Shown piece by piece: positions 41,163 to 50,758 of a stretch of DNA of 64,000 nucleotides. The stretch's first letter is position 1, and the number at the start of each line of letters is the position of its first letter. Origin of the DNA: PALSA-505 sp036502085. Its GTDB lineage: Bacteria > Actinomycetota > Actinomycetes > Streptosporangiales > Streptosporangiaceae. The notes under the pieces are model-generated. The model worked only from the letters and a program-made list of their open reading frames with translations. It searched no databases and was not told the DNA's origin. The DNA lies in the NCBI GenBank assembly GCA_036502085.1, contig DASXZD010000068.1, forward strand, positions 36,030 through 100,029, given 5' to 3'. Position numbers and translations under genes: made by a program.

Positions 41163-41208
41163 CTAGGCCGCGGCGCGTACCGTAGGCCTAGGCCGCGGCG
41201 CGTACCGT
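41163..41208. repeat. direct duplication at the P450 3' end
   Basis: A 21-base segment at 41163-41183 is repeated exactly at 41188-41208. The second copy contains the P450 stop codon and last codons, so the first is a duplicated, untranslated tail. Confidence 0.9.
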
Positions 41209-42660
41209 CATCGGCAGGCCGCCGCTTACCCGCAGGGAGAGCATCGGCCGGGGGACCACGCGGTAGCCGGGTACCGTGGCCAGCCGAAGTTCCCGCGTGA
41301 CGACGGCGATGACGAAGATGGCCTCCATCATGCCGAGGTGGTTCCCGACGCAGAACCGGGGTCCGGCCCCGAACGGGATGTAGGCGTACCGAGGGCGGTT
41401 CGCGGCACCGCCCGGGCCGAAGCGCTCCGGGTCGAAGCGCTCCGGCGACGGCCAGAATCCCGGGTGCCGGTGCAGCGTGTAGGGGCAGATCATCACGTCG
41501 GAGCCGGCCGGCACGTGCCAGCCGCCGACCTCGTCGTCCTGCTGCGCGACCCGGGTGAGGCCCCAGACCGGCGGGTAGAGCCGCATGCTCTCTTCCACGA
41601 CCATCGTGGTGAAGGTCAGGCGGGTCAGGTCCGCATAGACGGGCAGCCGGTCGCCGAGGACCTCGACGGCCTCGGCGCGCAGCCGCTCCCACACCTCCGG
41701 ATGCCGGTCAGCCAGGTAGAAGACCCAGCTCAGCGTGCTAGCCGTCGTCTCATGACCGGCCAGCAGCAGAGTAATGAGCTCGTCCTGCATCCGCTGCCGC
41801 CCCACCTGCGCGTCAGCCTCCTGCCCGGTGGAGACGATCAGCCGGGACAGCACGTCGTCGTCCTGGCCTCCGGACTGCCCCCCAGGAGGACCCTCAGAGC
41901 GGGCTTGGCGGTTGGCGACTAGCTGACGCACGATGGCCTGCTGCTCCAGGCGAGCGTGCCGGAAGCGCAACTGCTTGCGCAGCGGTATCCAGGCCGGCAC
42001 CATGCTGAGCGAGACCATCTCGAACATCGCCTGGTCCTGAACCGCCTCGAACGATTCCCCCAGCGAGCCGAACGCGGACAGGTCGCTGTCGAGCAGGGTC
42101 CGGCCCAGCACGCCGAGCGTCAGCGCGGTCATTTCCCGCGTCACGTCGACCGGCCCGGCGCCGTCGTGCAAGCGCAGCCGGCTGACCAGGGCCGCGGCTT
42201 CCTGCGCGACGGCCCCGGCCTGCCCGGAGATCCGCTTGTGCTGGAACGCGGGCTGGATCACCGAGCGCTGCTTGCGCCAGAGCGCGCCCTCGCTGGTCAG
42301 CAACCCGTCGCCGAGGGCGCGCCGCGCCTCGATGAGGCCGATGCCCTTGTGGTAGTTGGCCGGGTTGTCGGCCAGCACGTGCTTGGCGTGGTCGGGATGG
42401 TTGAACAGATAGAGCGTCTTGGGCCCGATGCGTATCCTGGCCGCGTCCCCGTAGCGCGCCGCGGCCATCGACATGAGGCCGAGCCGGTCGCTGACCAGCT
42501 TCCCGAACAGGCCGATCGTTTCCCGGCGGGACGGCCCCGGGGGAATCCGCCCGCGGCCTGCGCCGCGGCCGCCGCGGCCGCCCCGCCCGTTCCGGCCGCC
42601 CCGCCCGTTCCGGCCGCCTCGGCCCGCAGGCCGGGCCGTCCGCACGCCGGTGTCACTCAT
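41188..42660 (-). CDS. cytochrome P450
   Basis: 490 aa. The I-helix is LLLAGHETTAS, the K-helix ExxR is VVEESMRLYPP, and the haem loop is FGAGPRFCVGNHLG with the ligand Cys. The N-terminus has an unusual Gly/Arg/Asn-rich repeat (GGRNGRGGRNGRG) instead of a membrane anchor. The start overlaps the flavin reductase stop (ATGA at 42660), so it is the last gene of the PKS operon. P450s in enediyne clusters oxidise the core or its decorations. The sequence type is closer to CYP102/CYP4-like (PERF/FGAGPR) than to typical soluble streptomycete P450s. Confidence 0.94.
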   Translation of the reverse strand: MSDTGVRTARPAGRGGRNGRGGRNGRGGRGGRGAGRGRIPPGPSRRETIGLFGKLVSDRLGLMSMAAARYGDAARIRIGPKTLYLFNHPDHAKHVLADNPANYHKGIGLIEARRALGDGLLTSEGALWRKQRSVIQPAFQHKRISGQAGAVAQEAAALVSRLRLHDGAGPVDVTREMTALTLGVLGRTLLDSDLSAFGSLGESFEAVQDQAMFEMVSLSMVPAWIPLRKQLRFRHARLEQQAIVRQLVANRQARSEGPPGGQSGGQDDDVLSRLIVSTGQEADAQVGRQRMQDELITLLLAGHETTASTLSWVFYLADRHPEVWERLRAEAVEVLGDRLPVYADLTRLTFTTMVVEESMRLYPPVWGLTRVAQQDDEVGGWHVPAGSDVMICPYTLHRHPGFWPSPERFDPERFGPGGAANRPRYAYIPFGAGPRFCVGNHLGMMEAIFVIAVVTRELRLATVPGYRVVPRPMLSLRVSGGLPMTVRAAA

Positions 42661-43262
42661 GCCGTCACCTCGCTCCGGTCCCGGCTGATCTGGCCGAACT
42701 GCCCGCGGAAGAACAGCAGCGCGTCGTCGTGCTCGGCGGACCACTCCAGGCTCAGCAGCTTGCCGATGAAGATCGTGTGATCGCCGCCGTCGTAGCTGCG
42801 CCACAGCTCGCACTCGAACCTGGCCCTGGCGTCGGTGATCAGCGGCGCGCCGGTGAGCCGGCCAGGATGCCAGTCAACGGCCTCGAACTGGACCGCCCCG
42901 AGCGTGCGCCAGCGGTTGGCGAAATGCCGCGCGACATCCTCCTGGTGGGCGGCCAGCACCGAGACGCCGAAGATGCCCTCCGTGCTGAGGCTCTCGTGCA
43001 TGATCGCGCTGCGCTCGACGCACACCAGCACCAGCGGCGGATCCAGCGAGACCGACGTGAACGAGTTGGCGGTCATGGCGTGCGGCACCTGGCCGCCGAC
43101 GGTCACCACGGTGACGCCGGTGGGAAAGGCACCGAAGACCCGCCGCAGCAGTTTCGCGTCGGCCGCACCGAGGGTCGGCTCAGCGGCCATCACGTCGGCC
43201 GCAGCAAGAGAGGGGGCGGCCGGTTCAGCGGGCATACCGCAGGCCGGCTCGGCGGGCATCAT
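42657..43262 (-). CDS. flavin reductase (SgcE6/HpaC-like)
   Basis: 201 aa. A flavin reductase domain begins at about residue 37 (LLRRVFGAFPTGVTVVTVGGQVPHAMTANSFTSVSLDPPLVLVCVER) after a Pro/Ala-rich leader. SgcE6 in C-1027 is such a reductase and supplies reduced flavin to the SgcC hydroxylase. The likely clients here are the HpaB-type enzyme at 24862 and possibly the two acyl-CoA-dehydrogenase-fold enzymes. ATG 43262 overlaps the thioesterase stop, and its stop overlaps the P450 start. Confidence 0.93.
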   Translation of the reverse strand: MMPAEPACGMPAEPAAPSLAAADVMAAEPTLGAADAKLLRRVFGAFPTGVTVVTVGGQVPHAMTANSFTSVSLDPPLVLVCVERSAIMHESLSTEGIFGVSVLAAHQEDVARHFANRWRTLGAVQFEAVDWHPGRLTGAPLITDARARFECELWRSYDGGDHTIFIGKLLSLEWSAEHDDALLFFRGQFGQISRDRSEVTA

Positions 43263-43708
43263 GACGAACTCCACGCCGGAGCCTGCGGGGTATAGCGGGC
43301 CAGGGCCTCGACCAGGGAATCGGGGACCCGGGCCGGGATCGTGCGGGTATTGGGCCCGCGCATGCACGCCACCCGCTGCCGGCCGCGGGCGATCAGCTTC
43401 TCGGAGCCGCCGTCGAGGCGGATGTAGTCGAAGCTGAACTCGAGCTGCGTCTGGGCGAGGTCGACCAGCCGCATCCTGATGGACAACTCGTCGAAGGCCG
43501 TGATCTCGGCGAAGAACTCGCAGTCCACCTTGAGGGTGAACAGCTTCAGGTCGGCCTGCAGCTCGGCCAGGACGGCCGGCGCCCGCTCCTTGAGGAACAT
43601 CTCCCGGCAGCGTCCCTGCCAGCGCAGGTAGTTGACGTAGTACACGTTGCCGACGATGTTGGTTTCCTCGAAGCCGACCGTGTGCAGGTACTCGAAGTAG
43701 TTGTCCAT
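43259..43708 (-). CDS. tebC: enediyne hot-dog thioesterase (SgcE10/CalE7/DynE7 type)
   Basis: 149 aa single hot-dog domain. The N-terminal block GFEETNIVGNVYYVNYLRWQGRCREMFL is diagnostic. In CalE7 the key residues are an Asn and an Arg 18 residues apart; Asn 17 and Arg 35 fit here, with no acidic catalytic residue, as expected. It releases the polyene from the enediyne PKS, with decarboxylation. It is three bases downstream of the PKS stop. Confidence 0.97.
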   Translation of the reverse strand: MDNYFEYLHTVGFEETNIVGNVYYVNYLRWQGRCREMFLKERAPAVLAELQADLKLFTLKVDCEFFAEITAFDELSIRMRLVDLAQTQLEFSFDYIRLDGGSEKLIARGRQRVACMRGPNTRTIPARVPDSLVEALARYTPQAPAWSSS

Positions 43709-43711
43709 GTC

Positions 43712-46700
43712 CTACGCCCGCCTTTCGGTTCCCACCGCGAACACGACCTCACCAGGGACATCTCGCAGCGACGTGGCGAGCGTCGCGATCCGCAGCCCGC
43801 CCGCGTCGAAGACCGTCCACTCATCCCGCCGGGCCGCTGCCAGCGTGATCGGGCTGGTGGCCGGCAGGCCCGCCTTGACCGAGCACTCGACCGCGGCCCA
43901 CATCCGCGTGCAGGCGGTGTCCAGGCTCTCGCCCGTTTCGGATGCGACCAGCCGGGCCACCGCCGCGTGCGAGCGGAGCAGCCCGTCCCAGGTCGTCAGC
44001 GGACGCGACACCACCGGCTCGACGTCGCAGCCCACGGCGCCATCCGCGGCGGCGAACAGGGTCACCCCCGCTCCGTGTGACGCCGAGATCGTCCGGGGGT
44101 CGTCGACCTCGGGGCGGCCGTCCGGCCGGTACCGGACCGCGGCCCGGCGGCCCAGCGCGCGCCAGGCGGCCAGTGCGGTCCCGGCCCGGCGCTCGTCGAG
44201 CCCGGGGTCAGCCGACTCGAAGGGCTCCACGCAGACCGCGATGCGGCTGCCGAGCAGCTCTTCCAGCGTGCGCTCCAGGTAGCTGCCCAGCAGCGGAGGC
44301 AGCCACGGTCCGCGTCCGTTCTGCTTGCGCACGGCCCGCAGCTGCAGGCCCTCCCACCGCTCGAGCACCTGCCCGGACTGAGTGCGGACCGCGATGTCGT
44401 ACACGTAGGTGTCGCCGTCCTGCAGCCGCTCGACGGCACTGAACCGCAGCTCACCGGCGGCGGCCAGGCCGGCCCCGCCCGGGTACACCCGGTCGATCCC
44501 GATCGGCAGCAGCGTGGCATCCGGCACGCAGACCTGATTGCCGTGCATGAGGGCGTCGCGCATGCCGGGGTCGCCCATCAGCAGTTCGCCCGGCAGGAAG
44601 CTGGCGAACCAGTCCGGCGACTCGATGGCCGCCACGTCGGCGTCAACGTGGCGGGCCGCAGCCCGGTGGTAGCCGCGCAGCCGCCAGAACCGCGGGCCCT
44701 GGAACAGCAGGCTTCCGTACAGGTCGGTGGCCGGATCCAGCGCGACCAGCGGAATCTCGTCGTCGGCCTGATCCGGCGGGCCGTCCGGCGCAAGCGGCGC
44801 AGCGTCCTCAGTGAACCGCAGCCGGGCACGGAAATGCTCCGCTACGAAGCCGGTATCACCGTTGTGGATGACCACCTCGACGGTGTCGTCGTCCGTGACC
44901 ACGGCGGCGACCCGGATCGTGGAGCTGCCGTCCGGCGGGACGACGATGGGCCGCAGGAACTCCGCCTGCTCGATCACCGGCAGGCCGGCCCGCCCGGTGA
45001 CCGCCCGGGCCACCTGGGTCATGGCCTCCATCCCGAAGACCGCGGGGAACAGCAGGTTGCCGTCGAGCAGGTGGTCGGCCAGGTAGCGGTCGGTGCCAGC
45101 GTTCAGGTCGACCTCGGTGACCAGCTCTACGCCGTCGTAACGGATCAGCGGCCGGTCCACGAAGCGCAGCAGCGGCAGCGCGGGCGCCGGGGCGAAGCGG
45201 ACGGTGTCCATGCCGCCGGTACGCCCGCTGATCACCATCACCGCCGGTGCGTCGGGATCGGCGACCAGGCGCTGCATCATCGCCACGCCCTGGTCGGGCG
45301 TGATCGGCGTGACGCCGCCCTGGGCGAGCGCCTCCACGACCGACAGCCGCTCGCCCATGCCGACACCGGACCAGACCGACCACTCCAGGCAGAGGCTGCG
45401 GCACTGCGGCTGCTGCTCGGCCACGTCCCTGGTCAGGTCGGCCAGCCACTCGTTCGCGGTGGCGTAGTGCGCCTCGCCGCGCAGCCCGGCCTGGCCGATG
45501 ATGCTGCCGAAGGCGACGAGCAGCCGCAGCTGGCCGGGGTCGATCGCGGCCAGGACGTGGCGCAGGCCGTCCACCTTGGGCGCGAAGGTCGACCGGAACG
45601 CGGCCATGTCCAGGCTGCCCAGCGCTCCAGGCTCGTTGCGGCCGGCCCCGTGCAGCACGGCGGTCACCGGCCCCAACGCCTCGGTCACCTCGGCGATCGC
45701 GTCCCGCACCTGATCGGGACGGGTGACGTCGGCCCTGACATAGCGCACGGTCAGGCCCGCGTCCGCCATCCGCTGCAGGTTCGCGGCCAGCTCGGTGTCC
45801 GCGGTCGGCTCGGAGCGCCCGAGCACGGCCAGCCGGGCGCCGCTGGCCGACGCCAGCGCCAGCGCGCATTCCGCGGTGATGCCCTTCCCGCCGCCGGTCA
45901 CGAGCAGCACGTCGGCATCGGTCAGCGGCTGCTGGGCCCGGGCGGCACTGACCGGCATCGCGCGCAGCACCGGTATCCGGCGCACGCCGTCGGCGTCGTA
46001 ATGCACCTCGGTGAAACTCTCGGTCGCGGCCACCTCGGCCGCGACCCAGCCGACCGCCTCAGGCACCGGCGGCACCTGCGCGATCGTGACCTGCAGCTGG
46101 GGGGCCTCCAGCCGGAGTGTCTTGGCCAGGCCTGCCGCGCCGCGGCCGTGCTGGACCAGGACGAACCGGTCACTCGCGGGACCGGCCAGGGCCGACTGCG
46201 CTCCGCGCAGCGCCAGCTCCAGGTCCTGCTCGGTGCACGGGTCGGGCAGGCAGACCAGGACGCCGCCGCCGACCTGCTCGGCGACTAGCGCCTGGCGCAG
46301 CTCCTCCGCCAGCGGATGGCTGCCGGGCGCGTGCACCTGCCAGTGGCCGTCGCTGCGGGGTGCCGACCGGTCCGGCCGCGGGGCCTGGTCAAGCTCGACG
46401 GCGAACGCCCGCACCCAGGGCGCCGCCCCGGTCACCGCCGCGGCGGGCCGGGCGACGCCGTCGGCCCGGCCGACCTCGGCCATCTCGTCGAGCGCCTCGG
46501 CCAGCTCGCGCAGCGAAGCCGTGGCGAAGTTGGTCGGTGTCGCCACGGCGGCCAGGCCCAGTTCCTGCGCGGCCCGGTTCATGATCTGGCCGACCGTGAT
46601 CGAGCTCAGGTGCAGGTCGTCGAGGAGCCGGCTCTCGTCGCGCACCAGGTCGGCCGGCAGCTCGGCGGTCTGCGCCGCCAGGCGGCGCAGCACATCGACG

Positions 46701-49546
46701 CTTGCCTCGGCCGCCTGCCCGTCGGCCTGCGCGGCTGGGTCAGCGACCGCCACCGCGGGGCCAGCTACCGCCGGCCCGGCGATCTCGAACGACGGCGCCT
46801 GCTCGCACGGGCTGGCCAGGAAGCTGAACTCAGCGCCGATCTCCAGCGGCCGCACGAAGCGCCCGCGGAACAAGGCCGCATGGTCGAGCGGGGCACCGGC
46901 CACGAACGCGGCGCCGGCGACCCGCAGCAGGCTGCCGAGCGACTCGTCGTCGGTATTCAGCGCCACCGCGGGCACGCTCGTCACCTCCGTCGCCAGCCCG
47001 CTGAGCACCCGGCCGGGACCGACCTCGATGAACAGGTCGATGTCCTTGGCCGCCAGCTCGATCGCCTGGGCGAACAGCACCGGCGCGGTGATCTGCCGTC
47101 GCAGCAGCCCGGGAACGTCGGCGTCCGGCGGCAGCGCCTGCCCGGTCACCGTGGAGATGATGCGCCGGTCGACCCGGCCGAACGTCGCCTCGGCCAGCCA
47201 CGCGCCGAAAACGTCGGCCGCGGGCGCCACGAGCTCGGAGTGGAACGCGTGCGACACCGGCAGCAGGGTCCAGGTCAGGCCCGCCGCGCCGGCCCTGGCC
47301 CCGGTGGCGCGGACCGCGTCATCCGGGCCGGCGATAACGGTCTGCTCCGGCGCGTTGTACCCGGCGATCACGACGGGCAGGCCGGCCATCAGCTCCTGCA
47401 CCCGGTCCGGCGAGGCGCCGACGCTCGCCATGGTGCCCGACGAGCTGTGCTCGGCCATGGTCTGACCGCGCACGCTCGCCACCCGCAGCAGCAGCTCATC
47501 GTCTATCGCCCCGGCCCAGCACAGGGCCGAGATCTCGCCGAGGCTGTGCCCGACCGCGACGTTCGCCGCCAGGCCCAGCAGGGTCATCGCGCGAAGACCG
47601 GCCATCGAGCCGGTGACGATGCGGGGCTGAGCCACCGCGGTCGCCACGACGTCCCCGCCGGTCGGAAGGGCCGCGGCGAGGTAGGCCGCTTCCACCTCGG
47701 CGAACCGCCGCCGCAGCGCGCCGCCGCTGGTCCCGCGGCCGGAGCCCTGGCCGGGGAACAGGTAGCCGATCCTGCCGGTGCCGCGGACATGGCCGAGGAA
47801 CGCGTGGCCGTCTCCCGCGGCCAGGGCGGTCTCCCCGGCTTCGAGGGCATCGAGCACGCGCTGCAGCCGCTGCTGCGCGTCCTGCGGCGAGCCGGCCACC
47901 ACGGCCGCCCGGTACGGCCGGCCGCCCAGCTCGCGCTGCGCGGTCGCGGCCAGATCCCCGAGCTGGGCGTAGGACAGGGCCGGCACGAAGGCGATCAGCC
48001 GCTCCAGCCGCTCCCGCAGTTGCTGCGCCGAGTCGGCGTCGATCAGCAGCAGCTCCACATCCTGGACCGATGCGGCCAGCGACCTGGTCGAGCCGTCGAA
48101 CGGGGCGCGCGGGCGCGGCTCGGCCTCGTCGAGCACGATATGAGTGTTGATGCCGCCGAAGCCCATCGAGCTGACCCCGGCCCGCACCGGCGCGCCGTCC
48201 GGCCACGGCTCGGCCTTGCGCAGCACCCGGAGCGAAACCGGCTCTTCGGATAGCACCTCGTGCGGGTTGACGCAGCCCGCGGTCGGCGGCAGCACCTGCC
48301 GGTGTACCGCCATGGCCGCCTTGATCAGCCCGGCGATTCCCGCCGCGGCCTTGGTGTGCCCGATGATCCCCTTGACCGTGCTGATCGCGGCCGGCGCGGC
48401 GGCCGGATCGGCTGCGGCCCTGGCCGACGACAGCGCCTTGAGCTCGGTCGCGTCACCGACCGGCGTGCCCGTCCCGTGGCCTTCGAACATCGGCACCGTA
48501 TCGATGCCGAAGCCGGCCCGTTCGTACGCGCGGCTCAGCGCGAGCTGGTACCCGGCGACCTCGGGACGGGTGATGCCCCCCGAGCCGTCCGAGGAGATGC
48601 CCCAGCCGGCCACGGTGGCGTAGATCCGGTGCTGCGCCGCCCTGGCGTCGGGCTCGCGCATCAGCACGACCATGCCGCAGCCCTCGCCCGGCCAGAAGCC
48701 GTTGGAGCCGCGGTCGTAGACCCGCATCTCTTTCCTGGCCAGGGCGCCGGTCTTGGCGAAGCCCACGATCTCGAACGGATCGATGGACAGGTCGACGCCG
48801 CCCGCGATCGCGACGTCGATGTCTTTGTCCAGCAGCGTCCGGCAGGCGGTCGCGACCGAGAGCAGCGACGAGGAGCAGGCGCCGTCCACGGTGTAGCCGC
48901 CGCCGCCCAGGTCGAAGTAGTTGCAGACCCGCCCGGCGATCGTGTTGGCGAGGCCGCCGGCCAGGGTGTCCTCGGTGATGGGCGGGAACGAGGCCTTGTA
49001 GCGGGTCTCGAAGTCGGCCAGGAACGTCGCCAGCCGGTCGGCGTCCCAGCCCTGTTCGTCGAGGGCCGCGCTGAGCGTGCGCGCGACGTACGGCCAGCGC
49101 AGCCGCATCAGGCTGGCCCGGGAGAACTCGCCGGTCAGCGTGTTGCCCACGATCACGCTGGTGCGCTGGCGCGGCAGCCCCTCGCCCATCGGGAAGCCCG
49201 CGTCCGCCAGCGCGCCGGCCGCCACCTCCAGGGCGAGCCAGTGCGTCAGGTCGGTAGACCTGTACGTACGGCCGGCGATCCGGAAGCCCACCCGGTCGAA
49301 CTCGTAGCCCTCCAGTACGGCGGCCGTGCGGCTGTAGAAGCGGTCGGGCGCCGCGGGATCGGCATCCCAGTAGTCGGCCAGCCGCATCCGCACGTCCGGC
49401 AGCCGCCGGAACGCCCGGCGCCCGGCCAGGGCGTTCTCCCACAGCTCGGCCGGCGAGCCGGCATCCGGGTACCGGCACGCCATGCCGACGATCGCGATCC
49501 GCGCCGCCGGCTCGTGGCCGACGGGTTCGCGGCTGTCGGTCTGCAT
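43712..49546 (-). CDS. pksE: iterative enediyne polyketide synthase (PKSE)
   Basis: 1944 aa, the usual length. KS at about residues 15-450 (Cys 224 in DGACSSS; HGTGTPVGD; GHTKAAAG). AT-like domain with GHSLGE near residue 668. ACP with DLHLSSITVGQIM near residue 980, the serine form specific to PKSE. KR near residue 1217 (LVTGGGKGI). DH near residue 1490 (DHLLDGNLLFP). C-terminal phosphopantetheinyl transferase near residues 1839-1890 (GCDVEPV, WAAVECSVKAG) that primes its own ACP. It makes the linear polyene from malonyl units. ATG 49546 overlaps the UnbL stop. Confidence 0.99.
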   Translation of the reverse strand: MQTDSREPVGHEPAARIAIVGMACRYPDAGSPAELWENALAGRRAFRRLPDVRMRLADYWDADPAAPDRFYSRTAAVLEGYEFDRVGFRIAGRTYRSTDLTHWLALEVAAGALADAGFPMGEGLPRQRTSVIVGNTLTGEFSRASLMRLRWPYVARTLSAALDEQGWDADRLATFLADFETRYKASFPPITEDTLAGGLANTIAGRVCNYFDLGGGGYTVDGACSSSLLSVATACRTLLDKDIDVAIAGGVDLSIDPFEIVGFAKTGALARKEMRVYDRGSNGFWPGEGCGMVVLMREPDARAAQHRIYATVAGWGISSDGSGGITRPEVAGYQLALSRAYERAGFGIDTVPMFEGHGTGTPVGDATELKALSSARAAADPAAAPAAISTVKGIIGHTKAAAGIAGLIKAAMAVHRQVLPPTAGCVNPHEVLSEEPVSLRVLRKAEPWPDGAPVRAGVSSMGFGGINTHIVLDEAEPRPRAPFDGSTRSLAASVQDVELLLIDADSAQQLRERLERLIAFVPALSYAQLGDLAATAQRELGGRPYRAAVVAGSPQDAQQRLQRVLDALEAGETALAAGDGHAFLGHVRGTGRIGYLFPGQGSGRGTSGGALRRRFAEVEAAYLAAALPTGGDVVATAVAQPRIVTGSMAGLRAMTLLGLAANVAVGHSLGEISALCWAGAIDDELLLRVASVRGQTMAEHSSSGTMASVGASPDRVQELMAGLPVVIAGYNAPEQTVIAGPDDAVRATGARAGAAGLTWTLLPVSHAFHSELVAPAADVFGAWLAEATFGRVDRRIISTVTGQALPPDADVPGLLRRQITAPVLFAQAIELAAKDIDLFIEVGPGRVLSGLATEVTSVPAVALNTDDESLGSLLRVAGAAFVAGAPLDHAALFRGRFVRPLEIGAEFSFLASPCEQAPSFEIAGPAVAGPAVAVADPAAQADGQAAEASVDVLRRLAAQTAELPADLVRDESRLLDDLHLSSITVGQIMNRAAQELGLAAVATPTNFATASLRELAEALDEMAEVGRADGVARPAAAVTGAAPWVRAFAVELDQAPRPDRSAPRSDGHWQVHAPGSHPLAEELRQALVAEQVGGGVLVCLPDPCTEQDLELALRGAQSALAGPASDRFVLVQHGRGAAGLAKTLRLEAPQLQVTIAQVPPVPEAVGWVAAEVAATESFTEVHYDADGVRRIPVLRAMPVSAARAQQPLTDADVLLVTGGGKGITAECALALASASGARLAVLGRSEPTADTELAANLQRMADAGLTVRYVRADVTRPDQVRDAIAEVTEALGPVTAVLHGAGRNEPGALGSLDMAAFRSTFAPKVDGLRHVLAAIDPGQLRLLVAFGSIIGQAGLRGEAHYATANEWLADLTRDVAEQQPQCRSLCLEWSVWSGVGMGERLSVVEALAQGGVTPITPDQGVAMMQRLVADPDAPAVMVISGRTGGMDTVRFAPAPALPLLRFVDRPLIRYDGVELVTEVDLNAGTDRYLADHLLDGNLLFPAVFGMEAMTQVARAVTGRAGLPVIEQAEFLRPIVVPPDGSSTIRVAAVVTDDDTVEVVIHNGDTGFVAEHFRARLRFTEDAAPLAPDGPPDQADDEIPLVALDPATDLYGSLLFQGPRFWRLRGYHRAAARHVDADVAAIESPDWFASFLPGELLMGDPGMRDALMHGNQVCVPDATLLPIGIDRVYPGGAGLAAAGELRFSAVERLQDGDTYVYDIAVRTQSGQVLERWEGLQLRAVRKQNGRGPWLPPLLGSYLERTLEELLGSRIAVCVEPFESADPGLDERRAGTALAAWRALGRRAAVRYRPDGRPEVDDPRTISASHGAGVTLFAAADGAVGCDVEPVVSRPLTTWDGLLRSHAAVARLVASETGESLDTACTRMWAAVECSVKAGLPATSPITLAAARRDEWTVFDAGGLRIATLATSLRDVPGEVVFAVGTERRA

Positions 49547-50541
49547 CACGCCCCCGCGCCTCTCAGCGACATGACCTCGGCCGCGATGCGCTGCCGCCAC
49601 GCCTCGTAGGCGGGCAGCTCGCCGGGCTCCGGCGGCGCGGCCGAAACCTGCTCGGGCAGGGCGTTCTCGCAGACCTTGGTCGCCTGCTCGGCGGACATAC
49701 CGCACAGGACCTGCGTGGCGAGCTGGGTATGGTCAACGACCAGGCCGGCGTGCACGCGGGCGGTGGCCGCGAACGCGCACCCCTGGGCGAGATCGGGACG
49801 GTAGTCCCCGGCCTGCCGCCAGAACTCCTGCAGCTCCGTCTCGTTCACGCCGCCGGCGTAGCAGGCGGCCAGGCCGGCCCCGCTGTACAGGTCAGCCCGC
49901 CTGGCCTCAGGGAACTTGGCGAACATGGAGCTGACCCGCGCCGGGTCGGTGCCGCCGACGAACCACATGGCCCGGCCGATGCCCTGGTCTATGACCCGGC
50001 TGGCGTACCAGCGCGGCCCCTCCGCCGGCCAGCCGAAGGCGGGGTCGGTGAACTGGCCGTGCACGTACCGGTCGGTGTGAAAGTACGCCTGGTGGAAGCC
50101 GTAGCCGTCGAGCACGAGCCAGCGCAGCAGCGGGTCGGGCGCCGCAATCCGCGACCACCTGAACTTCGGCAGCCTGGCCATCGCCCAGCCGGCCCCGACG
50201 TACGCCATGTAGACGTGCGCGGCGCCGCGGCCGGCCAGCAGCCCGGTGAACCGGCCGCTGCCGATGCCCGGCATGACGTCGAGCATGGTGGCGCCCATCG
50301 CGGCGCCCTCGTACGCGAACCCGCGGAACTTCACGGGGATTTCTTCCAGGCGCTCTTCGGCGTCAGCCGGCGAGCGCGCCTCCATGATGTAGCCGTAACC
50401 GGTCAGGAAGGTCTTTCCGACCGTTTCCAGCAGCTCCTTGGATGCCGCGTTCTTCACGTAGAAGCCGCGGGTCTCCATTTTGGTTGCGGAAACATTCGGG
50501 GTCAAAATGCGGCGCCTCAGCGCCCGCAAGCCGCTGGCCAA
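49546..50541 (-). CDS. unbL: UnbL-type DUF1702 enediyne protein
   Basis: 331 aa from TTG 50541, with GGGAG 6 nt upstream. DUF1702 blocks: FRGFAYEGAAMGATMLDVMPG, VYMAYVGAGWAMARLP, LVLDGYGFHQAYFH, VIDQGIGRAMWFVGG and LPAYEAWRQRIAAEV. It belongs to the conserved unbL-unbU-unbV-pksE-tebC warhead cassette. Molecular function is unproven. Its stop overlaps the PKS start. A divergent paralogue is at 6553. A motif copy lies 83 bp upstream, so the unbL-to-P450 genes appear to form one operon. Confidence 0.95.
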   Translation of the reverse strand: MASGLRALRRRILTPNVSATKMETRGFYVKNAASKELLETVGKTFLTGYGYIMEARSPADAEERLEEIPVKFRGFAYEGAAMGATMLDVMPGIGSGRFTGLLAGRGAAHVYMAYVGAGWAMARLPKFRWSRIAAPDPLLRWLVLDGYGFHQAYFHTDRYVHGQFTDPAFGWPAEGPRWYASRVIDQGIGRAMWFVGGTDPARVSSMFAKFPEARRADLYSGAGLAACYAGGVNETELQEFWRQAGDYRPDLAQGCAFAATARVHAGLVVDHTQLATQVLCGMSAEQATKVCENALPEQVSAAPPEPGELPAYEAWRQRIAAEVMSLRGAGA

Positions 50542-50624
50542 CGTTTTCTCCCGGCTTAGTCTGTCTAATTCTTCCTAGCCCGCCTGGGCCATTGTGCAGA
50601 CCGTAACCCGCACATTAGTTTCCG

Positions 50625-50640
50625 GCCACTTCCAGCTTGC
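50625..50640 (-). promoter_or_regulatory. 16-bp cluster motif, weaker copy
   Basis: On the minus strand it reads GCAAGCTGGAAGTGGC, 83 bp upstream of unbL. It would control the PKS operon. Confidence 0.45.
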
Positions 50641-50690
50641 TCGCCAGCCGCCAGGGAATCGGAATTCATGAAAATATCGCAAGAATTATT

Positions 50691-50698
50691 CCGAACGG
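50691..50698 (+). promoter_or_regulatory. CCGAACGG motif
   Basis: AATTATTCCGAACGGTTCC; the 15 bases from CCGAACGG match 18453. It lies 50 bp from the 16-bp motif at 50625, upstream of unbL. Confidence 0.5.
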
Positions 50699-50758
50699 TT
50701 CCAGGCCGGGCCACCCGCGGCAGGTCACCCTGCCTCGGGTGGCGGCCCGCACGGCGCG

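Noticed and set aside
46316..48253. 645-aa plus-strand frame inside the PKS gene
   Set aside because: Antisense shadow of the AT and ACP region of the enediyne synthase.
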